A stretch of 11,974 bases of DNA from contig CAZCOB010000055.1 in NCBI GenBank assembly GCA_964500415.1, positions 1-11,974 on the forward strand. Reading direction: 5' to 3'. Origin of the DNA: JAFGPF01 sp964500415. Its GTDB lineage: Bacteria; Chloroflexota; Dehalococcoidia; Dehalococcoidales; RBG-16-60-22. The notes beneath the pieces are model-generated. The model was not told where the DNA came from. It saw only the letters and a list, made by a program, of their open reading frames with translations, and searched no databases. This document shows positions 5,561 to 11,974 of this stretch, piece by piece (position 1 is the first letter of the stretch; every line of letters begins with the position of its first letter). A program made the translations under genes and the position numbers.

Positions 5561-8245
5561 CTATAAGTTATTTTTTTCCAGTGCTCTCTCCGTACGCAGG
5601 CCGGCAGCCGCTTGATATGGTCTTTCGAATGCCTCATTGTATCTACTTCTCAACTCACCTAAGTTTGCTTTCTTAACTTCAACCAAAAAGCTACTGACAA
5701 CCATTCCCGTGGCGTTCCTGGAGGTTGTGTTGTGCGGAGTTATCGTATTAATTGCTCCTCCCCTATCGAGCTCTCCGGGGACTATCGGGTCATACCTCGC
5801 TCCGTGGTCCATATAGACGACGCCGGGCATCATTCTCTCAGTCACATACGCGCCACCGAGCACAGTCCCTCTTTCGTTATATACTTTAACCACGTCGCCA
5901 TTTCTTATGCCCCTTGCCGCAGCATCCGCTGGATTAATCCAGAGCGGCTCATATTTGTAACCATCAAGGCCTCCTACCTTACAGGTCGGAATCTCCCTTG
6001 TCCAGGTAATATCATCGCACTGGGCATGTACTCTCCATCTTCCGTGGTTGGACATGATAAGAAGGGGATACCTCTTTGCTCTTTCACTGGAAAGTCTTTC
6101 ATCATGGCTCTCCCCCTTTTCAATCCAGTGCGGAACAGGTGGTCTTTCCTTATCATCGGCGAAATGTTTGGCTAAATTCTGGGAACAAAACTCTATCTTG
6201 CCGGAGGGGGTCTTCAAAGGATTGCCCTCGGGGTCCTCGTAGAATTTTTTTAAACCTGGTGGATATTTCTTCCATTCCGGGTCTGTCGGGATGACAAAAT
6301 ACCCCTTTTCTTTAAATTCTTCGTAGTTAATCAAATCCTGTATACCAGAATTTTCGAAGGAAAGCCTTATCCATTCATCAACAGACTTTCCTCCTGTGTA
6401 TTTCTCCAGCAAACCAAGTTTCTTGGCTACCATGCAGACTATCTCATAGTCGCTTTTCGACTCCCCAAAGGATTCGATGCATTTCCCACCGTGTAAAACG
6501 GTGGAGTATTGACCGCTTTCCAGGTCTGAAGTTATATCCTGTTCCTCAAATTTGGTATTGACCGGCAGGATAATATCGGCAAACTGGCAATCGTTTTCCA
6601 GCCACTGGTGCTGGGCTAAAACGAACTCTATCTTCGGGCTTCTCAGCGCTTTTATGAAGGAATTGCTGTCATTCCAGCAGGTTATCCAGCAGGGTGTATC
6701 CGTCCATATCATATGTATTTCCGAGCAACCCTTGGCAGGGTAGGTGTATTTCACGAACTGGTCTTCGACCGTGCCGGGAAAGGTGGAATTACCGTACCAG
6801 CTTATGGGCGGATTGAGGATAGCCTCGTGGATGAGGTCCTTGGGAATAAACTGTTTCGGATTTATCGGCGCCGGCGTCATGAGCTTTGCCAGTTCCGGCT
6901 GCATCATTCCCTTTATATCCAGCCATGAAGCCCCTTCGCTGCCGACTTCCGTGATGGAATAAGAAGGCCTCAGCAATTGCGGATAAAACGCACTTACAGG
7001 CATCGGACTGCCCTTCGGGTGCCACATACCGGACAGACCCCATTCGAGCATCTTAACCTGGTGAGCCCCCGGCTTGCCCAGTCCCTGCATCGCTAACAGC
7101 AGAACCTCGAGTCTGGCAGTTTCAGTGGAATAAGCACTTCTCATAACGGGGCCGCCGTTGCCGTGCGCTATTGACGTCCGTCCGGCCGCCCAGGCTCTTG
7201 CCAGCGCCTTGATTGTCCTGGCCGGGATGCCCGTTTTCTCGGCAGCCCATTGCGGTGTCTTGGGAATCCCCTCCTCTTTCCCCAGGACATATTCCTCAAA
7301 CTCCTCAAAGCCAAATGTGTGTGTGGCAACGTACTCCCTGTCATACGTCCCTTCGGTAATCCAGACATAGGCTATACCCAGTTGCAGGGCGGCGTCGGTG
7401 TTCGGCCTGATTGGAATCCACTTATCGGCGTGAACAGCCGCTCCGTAGTTCAGTTCCGGGCAGATATATACGCACTTTATGCCAAGTTCCGTGAACCAGT
7501 AGCAGACACGACTCGCCATCTGCCCGTTGAATCCCCAGGGCGTTGTTTCCGGGTCGCATCCCCAAAATAGAAGAAGCTCGGTATTCTCAGCAATATCTGG
7601 TATCAGGTTGGCGGATGGCCCCATCTCCCCTACGGGCTCCATTCCCCAGGCATGCTTAGCACCCCAGGCCCACCCCTCCCAGCTATCCGGGTTTCTCATC
7701 TGCAACGTACAACCGCCCAACAACGCCAGAAGCTTGAGGGCACTACCGTGAGCGGCATGTATGCCTTTTCCTTCACCATGTCCGTCCGCCTGGGCAAGCA
7801 CGGCTTCCGAACCGTATTTTTCCTTTATCCGGATTAACTCATGAGCTATTGTTTCCACAGCCTCATCCCAGGAGATTCTAACGTATCTGCTCTTCCCCCT
7901 GTTTTCGGCATTCCTATCTCCATCCGGGTCCCAATCAACCCTCTTTAAAGGGTAGAGAATCCTGTTTGGAGAGTAAATCCGCTTTTTATATGCCAGGCCG
8001 AAAGGAGGCAACAATGTCTTCATATTGGGTTCCAGGACCTTGCCACGTACCTCTATTCTCCATGGATTGAAATCCTTTTTATCATATTTCCACTCATAGT
8101 GTAATGGTCGAATCCTGACTATTTTCCCTCTTCTAACATCGACTACTGAGGGATTGCCATCAATGCCGAAATCTGCTAAACTAAGGCCTTTTACGAAGGA
8201 TTTTACTTCTCCAGCTTCCACACCGGGTTTGTCTTTCTTCATCAT
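5561..8245 (-). CDS. Molybdopterin oxidoreductase, pyrogallol hydroxytransferase large-subunit-like
   Basis: This 894-residue cytoplasmic enzyme of the DMSO reductase superfamily has no Tat signal. Its N-terminus lacks the C-x2-C-x3-C iron-sulfur motif of formate dehydrogenase-type enzymes. That fits the large subunit of pyrogallol-phloroglucinol transhydroxylase of Pelobacter (about 875 residues). Shared stretches recalled from that enzyme are ILYPLKR (96-102) with DPDGDRN after it, RISWDEA (123-129), NPDSWEGWAWG (185-195) holding the presumed molybdenum-ligand Ser188, WGCDPET (228-234), GFEEFEEYVLGK, a KYPLLIMSNHGR-like strand, DAAARGIRNGDVVKVYNERG and DRGGAINTITPHN near the end. His156 (DGHGEG) sits where the active-site His is expected. 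The reaction is probably a hydroxyl transfer or hydration/redox step on an aromatic or related compound, but the substrate is unknown. The ATG at 8245 has a weak AAAGGGA site. No small iron-sulfur subunit gene adjoins it in this window. Confidence 0.88.
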   Translation of the reverse strand: MMKKDKPGVEAGEVKSFVKGLSLADFGIDGNPSVVDVRRGKIVRIRPLHYEWKYDKKDFNPWRIEVRGKVLEPNMKTLLPPFGLAYKKRIYSPNRILYPLKRVDWDPDGDRNAENRGKSRYVRISWDEAVETIAHELIRIKEKYGSEAVLAQADGHGEGKGIHAAHGSALKLLALLGGCTLQMRNPDSWEGWAWGAKHAWGMEPVGEMGPSANLIPDIAENTELLLFWGCDPETTPWGFNGQMASRVCYWFTELGIKCVYICPELNYGAAVHADKWIPIRPNTDAALQLGIAYVWITEGTYDREYVATHTFGFEEFEEYVLGKEEGIPKTPQWAAEKTGIPARTIKALARAWAAGRTSIAHGNGGPVMRSAYSTETARLEVLLLAMQGLGKPGAHQVKMLEWGLSGMWHPKGSPMPVSAFYPQLLRPSYSITEVGSEGASWLDIKGMMQPELAKLMTPAPINPKQFIPKDLIHEAILNPPISWYGNSTFPGTVEDQFVKYTYPAKGCSEIHMIWTDTPCWITCWNDSNSFIKALRSPKIEFVLAQHQWLENDCQFADIILPVNTKFEEQDITSDLESGQYSTVLHGGKCIESFGESKSDYEIVCMVAKKLGLLEKYTGGKSVDEWIRLSFENSGIQDLINYEEFKEKGYFVIPTDPEWKKYPPGLKKFYEDPEGNPLKTPSGKIEFCSQNLAKHFADDKERPPVPHWIEKGESHDERLSSERAKRYPLLIMSNHGRWRVHAQCDDITWTREIPTCKVGGLDGYKYEPLWINPADAAARGIRNGDVVKVYNERGTVLGGAYVTERMMPGVVYMDHGARYDPIVPGELDRGGAINTITPHNTTSRNATGMVVSSFLVEVKKANLGELRSRYNEAFERPYQAAAGLRTERALEKNNL

Positions 8246-8282
8246 TTATTTTCCCTTTCATTTATTTGACCTGTCATCGTAA

Positions 8283-8312
8283 ATTATGCCAGCTTCGAGT
8301 ATATAATTACAA
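8283..8312 (-). promoter_or_regulatory. Candidate promoter of the molybdoenzyme gene
   Basis: On the minus strand TTGTAA (8312-8307) and CATAAT (8288-8283) are separated by 18 bases and precede the ATG by a leader of about 30 bases. Both boxes match consensus only in part, so this is a suggestion. It lies downstream of the regulator gene's terminator, which fits an independent transcript. Confidence 0.4.
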
Positions 8313-8510
8313 GAATTGTTGTTTCATGCGTAATCCGGCATTCTAAAACACTGCTAGCCTGCTTTCAAACTCGGTTGAACAAATTGGCGGATTGTGACCC
8401 AACATTCCTGACTAATGTGCAATCCCTCTGCAGTGAACGATAATTCACAAGGTAAAATTTCAAGAACTAGCTCGTTTATCACCCTCTCCAAAGCCTTGGA
8501 AGTAAATGAG

Positions 8511-8541
8511 AAAAACAAAAAGCCTCCCTTTGTGGGGAAGC
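8511..8541 (-). terminator. Rho-independent terminator after the LuxR-type regulator gene
   Basis: On the minus strand GCTTCCC (8541-8535) pairs with GGGAGGC (8528-8522), seven pairs including one G-T. The loop has six bases and is followed by TTTTTGTTTTT (8521-8511). It lies 93 bases past the regulator stop codon and separates the regulator transcript from the molybdoenzyme gene. Confidence 0.75.
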
Positions 8542-8633
8542 CCCGGTGAGTAAATACCAAGTCGGAAGGTGAAATCATGTAATTGATATTCTTAACATTT
8601 GCAGGTATAAATTAGAGTTAAAAGCTTTATATG

Positions 8634-9614
8634 TTAAAACTTCGTCTCTTCTTCCCACATACTTGACTGCAGGTATGTAGCCAGATTCACGTCATCGTTA
8701 GTGATTTTAAGCTTTCTCCGTATGTTTTCTCGGTGACGATTGATGGTTGCCATAGACACCCCTCTAATCTGGGCTATTTCTTTGGTTCTCATACCGTTAC
8801 GTATCATATTGCATATTGTTATTTCTGTCGGTGTTAGAGAATGGTATGAATTTGACAGATGCCGTACAAACTGTGACGTAATTTCCTCCAGGTTCGTTCT
8901 GAGCATCTCGACATATTTGCTTTGTGTTTGCGGTAATTCAACGGCGAGAGCCAGCAGAATAGGCATTATGACTTTATCAACGTTTGTTTTAATATCCCGG
9001 TAAATCTCATTCTTTTCCTCCTCAATCCTAGTTAAAACCGTTCGAATGGCCGTATTCGACTCCTGTAAGGCCTTCCGCTCCAGGCTGAGTTGTTTGTTGA
9101 TATCCTGCAATTCCATTTCCGCGGAAATGCGTGTGGCGATAGTGCCAATCTGATCCGCCAGAGCGTCCAGTAGGGCGCGTTCCTCCTTGAGGAAAGGGCC
9201 TTCATCGGCAGGCGGACGTTCCTCTAGATAGAACATCGCCACTTCGCCTACCGGTTCGCTGTAAACATAAATCCGTGCCGACTGCCGCCATTCCGTTACT
9301 TTGAATCCTGCACTCTTGTATGTGTTTTCTTTTAAGACAATCCTTGCGCACGCAATATCCGGATACTGCCATGAGTAGGGTAAAAAGTTTACCAGCTCTT
9401 CCAGTAGATTGTCGAGGGAGTTAAAGTGACGCTCGGCCAGCTGTGATACCCCGTAGAGACAGTTCAGTTCTTTAATTCGTTCGCGAAGTTCGTTTTCAAC
9501 CTTTGATTGCTTGGTTTCGTCGCTGAACGGAATTCGCCAGAGCCGGGCCAGTTCTGTATCGGGGAACATTATATCATTACTTTTATTATCTGATACAACC
9601 TTCTTTTTAGCCAC
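8634..9614 (-). CDS. GAF-like sensor with C-terminal LuxR-type HTH, transcriptional regulator
   Basis: A 326-residue one-component regulator is predicted. Residues about 45-168 look like a GAF-type sensory domain (RIKELNCLYGVSQLAERH at the front, then strands IARIVL-like and VGEVAMFYLE at 122-130, and the closing helix LLDALADQIGTIATRI). A long helical, probably coiled-coil linker spans about 165-255. The LuxR/FixJ-type helix-turn-helix occupies about 258-317: LTPTEITICNMIRNGMRTKEIA, then the recognition-helix region GVSMATINRHRENIRRKL. There is no phosphoacceptor receiver domain, so the signal is presumably a small molecule or redox state sensed by the GAF part. The start is GTG at 9614 with AGGA seven bases upstream. 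It is divergent from NuoE/NuoF and lies upstream of, and on the same strand as, the molybdoenzyme, so it may control either. Palindromes at its own promoter suggest autoregulation. Confidence 0.88.
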   Translation of the reverse strand: MAKKKVVSDNKSNDIMFPDTELARLWRIPFSDETKQSKVENELRERIKELNCLYGVSQLAERHFNSLDNLLEELVNFLPYSWQYPDIACARIVLKENTYKSAGFKVTEWRQSARIYVYSEPVGEVAMFYLEERPPADEGPFLKEERALLDALADQIGTIATRISAEMELQDINKQLSLERKALQESNTAIRTVLTRIEEEKNEIYRDIKTNVDKVIMPILLALAVELPQTQSKYVEMLRTNLEEITSQFVRHLSNSYHSLTPTEITICNMIRNGMRTKEIAQIRGVSMATINRHRENIRRKLKITNDDVNLATYLQSSMWEEETKF

Positions 9615-9629
9615 AAAAACATCCTTTTT

Positions 9630-9646
9630 GCCTATTTTATATAGGC
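9630..9646. promoter_or_regulatory. Palindromic operator candidate 1
   Basis: GCCTATTTTATATAGGC has perfect 6-bp arms around a 5-base spacer. It directly follows the regulator's -10 box on the minus strand and covers the predicted transcription start, a position typical of repression. Confidence 0.6.
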
Positions 9647-9675
9647 ATTATACTGGTACTAATATAATATATAAA
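9647..9675 (-). promoter_or_regulatory. Candidate promoter of the LuxR-type regulator gene
   Basis: On the minus strand a perfect TATAAT (9652-9647) is preceded after 17 bases by TTTATA (9675-9670), four of six matches to the -35 consensus. The predicted start is near 9640, inside operator candidate 1, and the leader to GTG 9614 would be about 25 bases. Confidence 0.55.
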
Positions 9676-9677
9676 AT

Positions 9678-9694
9678 ACCTATAAATTATAGGC
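9678..9694. promoter_or_regulatory. Palindromic operator candidate 2
   Basis: ACCTATAAATTATAGGC repeats the layout of candidate 1: the same right arm ATAGGC, a left arm differing by one base, and the same 5-base spacer. The centres are 48 bases apart. It lies just upstream of the regulator -35 box and on the NuoE side of the control region. Confidence 0.6.
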
Positions 9695-9796
9695 AATATA
9701 ACGGTATTTATTCCGTATTTATTAGCCCCAGATTACCTTATACAATGAGTAAAGTCAACTATTATCTCTGCTTCGGAGTTATCAAAGGAGGTTTCC

Positions 9797-10333
9797 ATGA
9801 ATCTATCAAAACTGGAATCTATACTGAAAGGACGTAACAGCCAGCCTCATCAATTAATCGAAGTACTGCAGGACGTGCAGGAAAGTTACGGGTACATACC
9901 TGAGGAAGCCATGAGAGAAATATCGAAAACTCTAGGCGTTCCCCTTATAGAGGTCTACCGGGTGGCATCTTTTTACAAGGCTTTTAAACTCAAGCCGACC
10001 GGGAAATACGTGATAACAATATGCAACGGCACCGCGTGTCATGTCCGTGGTGCTCAACTCCTTCTGGACCAGGCCATGGGCCAACTGGGTATTAAACCTG
10101 GCGATGTAACTGATGACGGCATGTTTTCTATCGAACATGTCAATTGCCTGGGGGCATGCGCTCTGGGGCCGATCGCCTCTGGAAACGGGTCATTCCTTCA
10201 CCACATGACTCCTGCCAAGCTACGAAAATTTATAGAAACGATTCGCCATGAAGAAACAGAGGAGGTCAATAATGCCAAAGCTAGCCACGAAAGAAGACCT
10301 GGAGGTCATAGGGAAACAGCTTCTCCTCGATAG
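9797..10333 (+). CDS. nuoE: NuoE/HndA-like [2Fe-2S] NAD(P)H dehydrogenase subunit
   Basis: A 178-residue thioredoxin-like [2Fe-2S] protein of the NuoE/HoxE/HndA family is encoded. The cluster ligands are the expected C76-x4-C81 (CNGTACHVRG) and C117-x3-C121 (CLGACALGP). The N-terminal helical part includes VLQDVQESYGYIP (23-35) and the family signature VYRVASFYKAF (53-63). Together with the following NuoF-type protein it forms the NAD(P)H-oxidising or NAD(P)+-reducing end of complex I-like, bifurcating hydrogenase or formate dehydrogenase assemblies. A strong AAAGGAGG site precedes the ATG by 5-6 bases. The gene overlaps the next one by 62 bases. Its last 20 or so residues (from VNNAKASHERR on) are read out of frame from the start of that gene and look like an added low-complexity tail compared with the usual 155-165 residues. 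Whether the partner is a hydrogenase or a dehydrogenase lies beyond the window. Confidence 0.93.
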   Translation: MNLSKLESILKGRNSQPHQLIEVLQDVQESYGYIPEEAMREISKTLGVPLIEVYRVASFYKAFKLKPTGKYVITICNGTACHVRGAQLLLDQAMGQLGIKPGDVTDDGMFSIEHVNCLGACALGPIASGNGSFLHHMTPAKLRKFIETIRHEETEEVNNAKASHERRPGGHRETASPR

Positions 10334-11974
10334 AAAGAAGATAAATAAAACGATTATCGTATGCGGCGGTACAGGGTGTAAGGCGTCACACAGCCAAGAT
10401 GTCATCGAGGCTATAAATCAGGAATTAACCACACAGGAAATGGATTCTTCAGTCCATTTACGTATGACGGGATGTCACGGTTTCTGTGAGCAAGGCCCTA
10501 TTGCCGTCATAGAACCGGGTAATATCTTTTATTGTCACATCACACCCGAGGATGCTCACGACATCGTTACTAGAACTCTACAGAATGGTGAGGTTATAGA
10601 GAGATTGCTATATACCGACCCGGTATCCGGGAGAAAAATCCGTACCGAGTCGGAAATTCCTTTCTACCTCGCACAGGACCGCCAGTTACTGTCCCATAAT
10701 AGAGAAGTCAATCCATGCTCGATAGAGGATTACATCGCTGTCGGTGGTTATACTGCGCTGGCTAAAGCTATCAATAGCTTATCTCCTGAGGAAATTATCC
10801 ATGAAATCAAAGTATCCGGTTTAAGGGGCCGGGGTGGCGGTGGTTTCCCTACCGGGCGCAAGTGGGCTGAGTGTAGTGAGGCTTCGAGCGACGAGAAATA
10901 CGTCATCTGCAATGCGGATGAAGGCGACCCTGGCGCGTATATGGACCGCTGCGTATTGGAAGGCAATCCGCATCTGGTCATTGAGGGTATGATGATAGGC
11001 GCTTATGCCGTCGGCGCCACAAAGGGCTATATCTATGTTCGTAATGAATACCCTCTGGCGGTGAAACATGCTCGATTTGCTGTACAACAGGCCAGGAAGC
11101 TCGGTCTCCTCGGTGAAAATATCCTGGGGTCATCATTTTCATTCGACGTTGACGTTGCCCGGGGTGGAGGTGCCTTCGTCTGCGGAGAATCGACTGCGCT
11201 CATGGCTTCGCTGGAGGGAAAAGTCGGCGAACCGCGCCCCAAGGATGTACACACTGTTGTTGACGGTCTCTGGCACAAACCAACCACTCTCAACAATGTA
11301 GAAACATGGGCTAACGTCCCCTCCATAATTCTGAACGGTGCCAACTGGTTTGCTTCTAAAGGAACAAAGGGCAGTAAAGGGACGAAAATCCTGTCTCTCA
11401 CCGGTCGTATTAAGAACACCGGACTTGTCGAGGTTGCCATGGGTACGCCGATACGGGATGTCGTTTTCAATATCGGCGGTGGGGCCACGGATGGCAAGGC
11501 TATCAAAGCGGTCCAGACGGGAGGCCCTTCCGGCGGCTGTTTACCCGTTGATAAATTCGACCTGCCGGTCGACTTCGATGTACTTTACGAGGCCGGCTCA
11601 ATGATAGGCTCCGGCGGTATGGTAGTCATGGACGAAAGTTCCTGTATGGTAGATGTGGCTAAATATTTCCTTACGTTCTTACAGGACGAGTCGTGCGGCA
11701 TGTGCGTTCCCTGCCGCCTGGGAATCGACCGCATGCTTGAAATTATAACTGATATCACCGAAGGACGCGGCACTCTCGAACAGTTAGACCTCATTGAAGA
11801 ATTAGCTGACACGGTTACCCAAACGTCTCTTTGCGGTCTGGGAAAGACCGCGGCGAACCCCGTGCTTTCCACTTTGCGCTACTTCCGTGAGGAATACGAA
11901 GCGCACATTAATAATAAGGAATGTCCCGCCGGGGTATGCAAGGCTCTCATCGAGTATTCCATCGACCCGGAGAA
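10272..11974 (+). CDS. nuoF: NuoF/HndC/HydB-like flavoprotein subunit, 3' end cut by window
   Basis: The frame from ATG 10272 is open to the window end (567 codons), so the gene is incomplete. Domain order matches HndC/HydB-type subunits rather than plain NuoF. It begins with a thioredoxin-like [2Fe-2S] domain with C31-x4-C36 and C68-x3-C72. The NADH/FMN core follows, with SGLRGRGGGGFPTGRKW (182-198), NADEGDPGAYMDR (214-226) and CGESTALMASLEG (304-316). The [4Fe-4S] site is C475-G-M-C478-V-P-C481 with C521 in SLCGLGKTA. The last visible part, CPAGVCKALIEYSIDPE, is the usual lead into a C-terminal two-cluster ferredoxin domain, which must lie past the edge. The family's CGEETAL motif has Ser instead of the second Glu at 307. 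A GGAGG site six bases before the ATG lies inside nuoE, which suggests translational coupling. The protein would bind FMN and NAD(P)H and pass electrons to a catalytic or bifurcating partner encoded downstream. Confidence 0.95.
   Translation, partial: MPKLATKEDLEVIGKQLLLDRKKINKTIIVCGGTGCKASHSQDVIEAINQELTTQEMDSSVHLRMTGCHGFCEQGPIAVIEPGNIFYCHITPEDAHDIVTRTLQNGEVIERLLYTDPVSGRKIRTESEIPFYLAQDRQLLSHNREVNPCSIEDYIAVGGYTALAKAINSLSPEEIIHEIKVSGLRGRGGGGFPTGRKWAECSEASSDEKYVICNADEGDPGAYMDRCVLEGNPHLVIEGMMIGAYAVGATKGYIYVRNEYPLAVKHARFAVQQARKLGLLGENILGSSFSFDVDVARGGGAFVCGESTALMASLEGKVGEPRPKDVHTVVDGLWHKPTTLNNVETWANVPSIILNGANWFASKGTKGSKGTKILSLTGRIKNTGLVEVAMGTPIRDVVFNIGGGATDGKAIKAVQTGGPSGGCLPVDKFDLPVDFDVLYEAGSMIGSGGMVVMDESSCMVDVAKYFLTFLQDESCGMCVPCRLGIDRMLEIITDITEGRGTLEQLDLIEELADTVTQTSLCGLGKTAANPVLSTLRYFREEYEAHINNKECPAGVCKALIEYSIDPE

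Larger units (their letters stand above)
8246..8633. other. Gap between the molybdoenzyme and regulator genes
   Basis: These 388 bases hold a candidate promoter for the molybdoenzyme (8283-8312) and a terminator for the regulator gene (8511-8541). A 74-codon minus-strand frame (8354-8578) crosses the terminator, has no ribosome site and resembles no family known to me, so I treat it as non-coding. Nothing else was recognised. Confidence 0.55.

Noticed and set aside
8354..8578. 74-codon minus-strand frame between regulator and molybdoenzyme
   Set aside because: It contains the regulator's terminator, has no ribosome site and shows no recognisable family features.
10748..11872. Several minus-strand and plus-strand frames inside the NuoF-like gene
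   Set aside because: The continuous NuoF frame with all cofactor motifs explains this region; the others are shadows.

Overview
The window looks like a chromosomal segment of a strictly anaerobic bacterium. Evidence is a corrinoid methyl-transfer module (UroD-type methyltransferase end plus a MetH-activation-domain protein), a large molybdopterin enzyme of the pyrogallol hydroxytransferase type, a C_GCAxxG_C_C redox protein, and the start of a NuoE/NuoF flavin-iron-sulfur module of the kind attached to soluble hydrogenases or formate dehydrogenases. The mixture recalls uncultured Dehalococcoidia-like Chloroflexota or a related anaerobic lineage. That placement is recall from protein style, not a computed result.

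Layout. 1-627 (+): 3' end of a UroD/MtaA-like methyltransferase, closed by a strong intrinsic terminator. 740-1429 (+): MetH-activation-like protein. 1527-2990 (+): exported multi-pass membrane protein with a possible DUF2330-like head. 3004-3771 (-): SDR oxidoreductase, convergent with the preceding gene. 3898-4392 (-): C_GCAxxG_C_C protein whose natural N-terminus appears displaced by a frame change in a run of seven A. 4649-4790 (+): near-consensus promoter and tRNA-Pro(GGG). 4857-5354 (+): carboxylesterase C-terminal remnant just after the tRNA. 5561-8245 (-): pyrogallol hydroxytransferase-like molybdoenzyme. 8246-8633: promoter and terminator region. 8634-9614 (-): GAF-type LuxR regulator. 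9615-9796: AT-rich divergent control region with two matching 17-bp palindromes. 9797-10333 and 10272-window end (+): NuoE and an HndC/HydB-type NuoF, overlapping.

How the parts may work together. The first two genes are both corrinoid-linked: methyl transfer to or from a cobamide, and reductive reactivation of it. The molybdoenzyme and the LuxR regulator share a strand, and the regulator also shares its control region with the NuoE/NuoF operon, so it is the natural candidate controller of one or both. NuoE/NuoF would carry electrons between NAD(P)H and a partner encoded past the window edge. No CRISPR array, insertion sequence or integrase gene is visible. The observations most worth following are the frameshifted redox gene with an in-register A-AAA-AAA slippery run, the paired palindromes at the regulator promoter, and the hydroxytransferase-like enzyme without its usual small iron-sulfur subunit next to it.
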